A stretch of DNA of 8,382 nucleotides from Cyclobacteriaceae bacterium (GTDB lineage: Bacteria; Bacteroidota; Bacteroidia; Cytophagales; Cyclobacteriaceae): contig VFKK01000349.1 of NCBI GenBank assembly GCA_009885605.1, positions 1-8,382 on the forward strand. The letters run 5' to 3'. Under the pieces are notes generated by a model, which saw only the letters and a program-made list of their open reading frames with translations, did no database searches and was not told the origin of the DNA. Of this stretch, positions 4,954 through 8,382 are shown piece after piece (the first letter of the stretch is position 1; each line of letters opens with the position of its first letter). Made by a program: the position numbers and the translations under genes.

Positions 4954-6603
4954 TTATTTCCTCAAAGCAGCGAGAACTTCCCCATCCCGACCATAAATAT
5001 CAGGTCGGAAATGTCCCTGACCTTTGGAGTCTGCCCAAAAGGTAAGATAAAGTAAGACAACAGGAATTTCCCTATTCAAGTTTACAATTTGTTCTTTTGG
5101 CTGGTTCATTGCAAGTTGGATTTTTTCATCAGTCCAGAAAGGATCCTCGCCAAGAAGAAGTTTGGCCAATTTTTCCGGATTTCGAAGCCTTATGCATCCA
5201 TGACTCAAAGCACGATCTTCTCTTTCAAACAGACTTTTTGAGGGTGTATCGTGAAGATAAACGCTATGCTTATTTGGGAACATAAACTTCACCAAACCTA
5301 AGGAATTATCTCCGCCAGGCTTCTGCCTGATCAAATAAGGAAAGGATTTGGAAGACCAATTTACTGTCGATGGATCTACTGGTTTACCAGAATGAGTGAT
5401 TACTTCCATATTTTTCTGTTTCAGATAATTTGGATTCTTTCGAATACTTGGGATGAGCTCATTCCTTGCAATTGAGTTTGGCACATTCCAATAGGGACTG
5501 AAAACGATGTATTTCATCGGAGCACTGAAAATCGGCGATGCATGGTATTGCTTGCCTACAATCACTTTTTCTGAAAAAAGCGTATCACCTTTACTAAGGT
5601 ATTCAAGATGAAAGTTTGCAATGTTGACGAGAATCATTTCCGAATCCCGAAGAGAATCCGGCAACCATCGAAGTCTCTCCATATTGACAGCAGCTATATC
5701 CATCAGGTTTCGTGGAGATTGATTGAGTGCATTTACGGTCATTTTGCCCAAAGCCCCGTCGGGCTCCATTCCATTTCTTTTTTGGAAAGCCTGCACCGCT
5801 ACCATCATCGCCGAGTCGTAAGCCTTGGTGTCCGGTACAGGGTTCCGGGATAAATAACCCCAAAAAATCAAACGCTGTCGAAGGGCAGTGACAGAGTTAC
5901 CCGACTCCCCTACTTTCAGCGTTTTGTCAATTTTTACTGGCTTCCAATCTGTAGAATCTGACTTTCTTCGCTCATCCAAAGCTCGAATTACTTCTCTGCC
6001 TTTGCGATAAATATTGAAACTTGGGTAGAGTGACTCAAGGCTTTTCCGGATCGAACCACTTTGCAAACCAGTCTCCAATAGTTCGATGTGATTTACTCTG
6101 GGCATTTTCCTGGTGATTTCCCATTTCGAATCAAACTTGGTCGGATCTACCTTTCCAAGTTCAAGATGAGACGCTAAAAGAAAGTATGCATCACTCATGA
6201 GCAGGTCAAAATCTGCCAGGTCAGATACGCTGTTTTCGGTATTGGTCTTTTTGTTTGATTCAAACAATGCAAAAAATGATTCAAGCAAAGACAGGTTGTA
6301 TTCAGCCGGATTCAACCCGTCAAATTGTGCCTGCTTGATTTCAAATCTTAATTCGTAGGCTATCTCGGTAATAATTCCATCCGCTGACCAAGCTTGAAGG
6401 AAAATTCGATTGACATAAAACGATTGGGTTTCATCTGACGCAGACAGGTCCTTTTCTCGGATCGTGATGGGCTGTCCGGGTTCACTTTTTTCAACCCTAA
6501 GTCGAATCTGATCCTGGATTTCGGTTTGAGAAATGAAATCATTAGCCCAAAGAATGAAGGGAAAAATTCCAAGAAATAAAGTAAAAATGGTTTTTCGAAT
6601 CAT
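4954..6603 (-). CDS. L,D-transpeptidase, YcbB/LdtD-like, with signal peptide
   Basis: A 549-residue periplasmic enzyme expected to make 3-3 cross-links in peptidoglycan or to attach proteins to it. Residues 1-20 form a signal peptide (basic MIRK, hydrophobic core, ILWA then ND) that looks cleavable after A20. A scaffold domain spans about 25-220, then a peptidoglycan-binding repeat (about 228-295: LKVGESGNSVTALRQRL ... GMEPDGALGKMTVNALN), and the YkuD catalytic domain (about 320-490). The active site is HSVYLHDTP (H446, H451) and SHGCIR (467-472) with nucleophile C470. All expected residues are present. A tail of about 40 residues (PVVLLYLTFWADSKG...) follows, typical of YcbB-type members. 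It is the downstream tandem paralog of the 6701-8350 gene, 97 bp away, with its own candidate -7 box. The E. coli homolog LdtD is about 615 residues. Confidence 0.94.
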   Translation of the reverse strand: MIRKTIFTLFLGIFPFILWANDFISQTEIQDQIRLRVEKSEPGQPITIREKDLSASDETQSFYVNRIFLQAWSADGIITEIAYELRFEIKQAQFDGLNPAEYNLSLLESFFALFESNKKTNTENSVSDLADFDLLMSDAYFLLASHLELGKVDPTKFDSKWEITRKMPRVNHIELLETGLQSGSIRKSLESLYPSFNIYRKGREVIRALDERRKSDSTDWKPVKIDKTLKVGESGNSVTALRQRLIFWGYLSRNPVPDTKAYDSAMMVAVQAFQKRNGMEPDGALGKMTVNALNQSPRNLMDIAAVNMERLRWLPDSLRDSEMILVNIANFHLEYLSKGDTLFSEKVIVGKQYHASPIFSAPMKYIVFSPYWNVPNSIARNELIPSIRKNPNYLKQKNMEVITHSGKPVDPSTVNWSSKSFPYLIRQKPGGDNSLGLVKFMFPNKHSVYLHDTPSKSLFEREDRALSHGCIRLRNPEKLAKLLLGEDPFWTDEKIQLAMNQPKEQIVNLNREIPVVLLYLTFWADSKGQGHFRPDIYGRDGEVLAALRK

Positions 6604-6628
6604 AAATTAATCTTGCAGGATCTTTCCT

Positions 6629-6636
6629 CAAAATTA
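6629..6636 (-). promoter_or_regulatory. Candidate -7 box for the downstream L,D-transpeptidase gene
   Basis: On the minus strand this reads TAATTTTG, an exact match to the Bacteroidota -7 consensus TAnnTTTG. It lies 25 bp before the ATG at 6603, giving a short leader. A good TTG at -33 is absent (the nearest is TGG, 18 bp upstream). It suggests that this paralog can be transcribed separately from the upstream copy. Confidence 0.4.
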
Positions 6637-6678
6637 GATTTATCCATTAAAAAACCACTTCCTTTTCTTTACAAAAAC

Positions 6679-6693
6679 TGAAGATTTACTTCA
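6679..6693 (-). terminator. Weak hairpin with T-run between the tandem L,D-transpeptidase genes
   Basis: Minus strand TGAAG-TAAAT-CTTCA is a 5-bp stem followed by GTTTTTG, placed 7 bp after the stop codon of the upstream paralog. The stem is short and AT-rich, so it may be only a leaky terminator or chance. Confidence 0.22.
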
Positions 6694-6700
6694 ATCCTGT

Positions 6701-8350
6701 TTAATTGTTCATTGCCTTTAATACTTCCTGATCTCTATTGTAAATATCTGATCTGAAATGAGGCGCTCCATTCGAATCAGCCCAAAAAGTCATATAAAAT
6801 ATCACAACCGGGATGTTTTTCTTCAGGTCTACAATCTGCTCTTTCTCCTGATTCATTGCTTCATTAATTTTCTCAAGTGTCCAGGAAGGATCATCCTGTA
6901 GTAAAAGTTGAGCAAATTTTTCCGGATCCTGAATACGAATACAACCATGACTTAAGGCCCTGTTTTCCAATTCAAATAAACCTCTCGCTGGCGTGTCGTG
7001 AATGTAAATGCTATGTTCATTTGGAAACATAAACTTCACCAAACCCAAGGAATTATCTCCTCCCGGTTTTTGACGAATCAGATATGGAAAAGGATCAGCC
7101 GACCATTTAACGGATTTCGGATGGATTACTTCACCGGAACTTGTGACCACTTCCATGTTCTTTTGTTCCAGATATTTTGGATTTTTCAGTACAGCAGGAA
7201 TAATTTCATCCTTCGTGATCGACTCAGGAATGTTCCAATACGGACTAAAAGCGATGTACGTCATCGGGGCTGTGAAGATCGGAGATGCATTGAATTCCTT
7301 TCCCACGATTACTTTGGCTGTCAGAATCGTATCGAGCTTATTTAGATAATCCAATTGGTAATTTGCAACGTTGACCAGAATCAACTCAGTATCTCTCAAG
7401 GTATCCGGAAGCCAGCGTAATCTTTCCAGATTTACCGAAGCGATATCAATCAGGTGAGACGGCGAATAATTCAGACTTTCTGCGGTCAAATTTCCGATTG
7501 TCCCATCCGGCTCCATTCCATTATTCTTCTGATATCTTTTCAGGCCTTCTTCCATCTCCGGATCAAAAACTAATGAGTCTTTAACCTCATATGGTTTCAG
7601 GAATCCCCAAAAAATCAACCTGTCTCTTAAACCTGGAATTGAAGCGTGACTATTTCCCAATTTCAGAGACTTGTCCAAATTGACAGTTTTCCAAACCAGG
7701 GTGTCAACTTTGCTTTTTTCATCCAGATCCCGGATTACTTCTCTTCCCAATTTGTAGATTTTAAAATCAGGATATAAGCTCTCCAAGCCTTCTTTGATAG
7801 ATCCTTTCCTGATTGATTCATTCAAAAGCTCATTGTAATTGATACTTGGAGTATTTACCCCAAGTTCCCACTCAGACTTGAGCGTGCTGGGATCGATTTT
7901 TCCAATTTCAAGATCCCTTGCAAGCTGGAAAAAAGCATCTGTAAGCATCAAATCCAAATCAGCTAATTCAGCAAAAGGTTTGGCTTTTAACTTTCCTTTC
8001 TGATCAGAGATTGCCTGGAACAACAATTCAATATCCGTAGCATGATAGTCTTCCGGGTTGAGCCCATCGTACTTTGATTCCCCAATTTCAAATTTAAGTT
8101 CCTCTCCAAGCTTAGTCAGTTTGCCGTTTTTCGACCATGCCTCGGCAAAGTCCCTTTCTTCATAAAAAAGCCGAAGCTCCTCACTCGATCCAAGTACCTT
8201 TTCGCCTATTTTAAGTGACTCTTCTGAAGATTCACTTTCGAGCCTGGTTTGTAATTCATCGGTTAAATCTGACTTCCTATTAAAAAGGGTAATCCAAAGA
8301 ATACCCAAAATCAAACACAATACTAAGGCAATAGCAATTACTTTTTTCAT
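6701..8350 (-). CDS. L,D-transpeptidase, YcbB/LdtD-like, membrane-anchored paralog
   Basis: A 549-residue L,D-transpeptidase, gap-free collinear with the 4954-6603 product. The N-terminus is MKKVIAIALVLCLILGILWI followed by TLFNRKSD. That is a 20-residue hydrophobic stretch with no small residue at a cleavage point and Leu before Cys12, so a lipobox is not met. It is best read as an uncleaved signal anchor holding the enzyme at the inner membrane, facing the periplasm. Domain order is scaffold (about 30-220), peptidoglycan-binding repeat (about 228-295, GMEPDGTIGNLTAESLN) and YkuD catalytic domain (about 320-490). HSIYIHDTP (H446, H451) and SHGCIR (467-472, C470) are intact. The ATG at 8350 is the only start that includes the hydrophobic segment. 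The 32 bp upstream inside the window show no promoter. It is probably the first gene of the tandem pair. Confidence 0.94.
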   Translation of the reverse strand: MKKVIAIALVLCLILGILWITLFNRKSDLTDELQTRLESESSEESLKIGEKVLGSSEELRLFYEERDFAEAWSKNGKLTKLGEELKFEIGESKYDGLNPEDYHATDIELLFQAISDQKGKLKAKPFAELADLDLMLTDAFFQLARDLEIGKIDPSTLKSEWELGVNTPSINYNELLNESIRKGSIKEGLESLYPDFKIYKLGREVIRDLDEKSKVDTLVWKTVNLDKSLKLGNSHASIPGLRDRLIFWGFLKPYEVKDSLVFDPEMEEGLKRYQKNNGMEPDGTIGNLTAESLNYSPSHLIDIASVNLERLRWLPDTLRDTELILVNVANYQLDYLNKLDTILTAKVIVGKEFNASPIFTAPMTYIAFSPYWNIPESITKDEIIPAVLKNPKYLEQKNMEVVTSSGEVIHPKSVKWSADPFPYLIRQKPGGDNSLGLVKFMFPNEHSIYIHDTPARGLFELENRALSHGCIRIQDPEKFAQLLLQDDPSWTLEKINEAMNQEKEQIVDLKKNIPVVIFYMTFWADSNGAPHFRSDIYNRDQEVLKAMNN

Positions 8351-8382
8351 ATAAAGGTTAATGGTCTCACTCCACTTGGAAG

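Noticed and set aside
8230..8350. Lipoprotein signal in the upstream L,D-transpeptidase (Cys12)
   Set aside because: The residues before the Cys are Leu-Val-Leu, and a lipobox needs a small residue at -1. The stretch reads as a membrane anchor.

Overview
The window looks like chromosomal DNA of a Bacteroidota bacterium, most likely of the Cytophagales (Algoriphagus/Cyclobacterium-like). The reasons are an AT-leaning composition, almost no Shine-Dalgarno sequences before starts, -7 boxes of the Bacteroidota type (TAnnTTTG), and protein families typical of that phylum: a ligase-associated exonuclease, a PTPS-folE gene pair and YcbB-like L,D-transpeptidases. No RNA genes, insertion sequences, CRISPR arrays or phage genes were seen. 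The genus is a guess from protein style only.

Left part (1-2783, all minus strand). At the edge lies the N-terminal third to half of a DNA-ligase-associated metallo-beta-lactamase-fold exonuclease, which appears to start at a TTG. Upstream of it in transcription order is a tight four-gene run: an SDR-family protein, a small coiled-coil protein, a small protein with a possible STAS/SpoIIAA-like fold, and a flavin-reductase-like FMN-binding protein. Gaps are 17 and 12 bp, then a 4-bp ATGA overlap. The SDR has Ile where the catalytic Tyr should be.

Middle part (2846-3971, minus strand). A PTPS/QueD-family gene overlaps folE (GTP cyclohydrolase I), and the pair ends in a clear intrinsic terminator. 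Together they turn GTP into dihydroneopterin triphosphate and then into a tetrahydropterin. This could feed biopterin, queuosine or folate. The PTPS sequence resembles the biopterin-type enzyme, but end use cannot be settled here.

Right part (4270-8382). Three peptidoglycan L,D-transpeptidase-type genes lie together: one small YkuD_2-type protein on the plus strand, and two tandem YcbB-like proteins of exactly 549 residues on the minus strand. The two large ones are gap-free paralogs, about two-thirds identical in the catalytic half. Their N-termini differ: one has a cleavable-looking signal peptide, the other a membrane anchor. The small gene and the nearer large gene converge with no bases between their stop codons.

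I see no clearly undescribed system. The points most worth checking are the SDR four-gene operon with two unrecognised small proteins and a Tyr-less SDR, and the recent-looking tandem L,D-transpeptidase duplication with altered membrane targeting.
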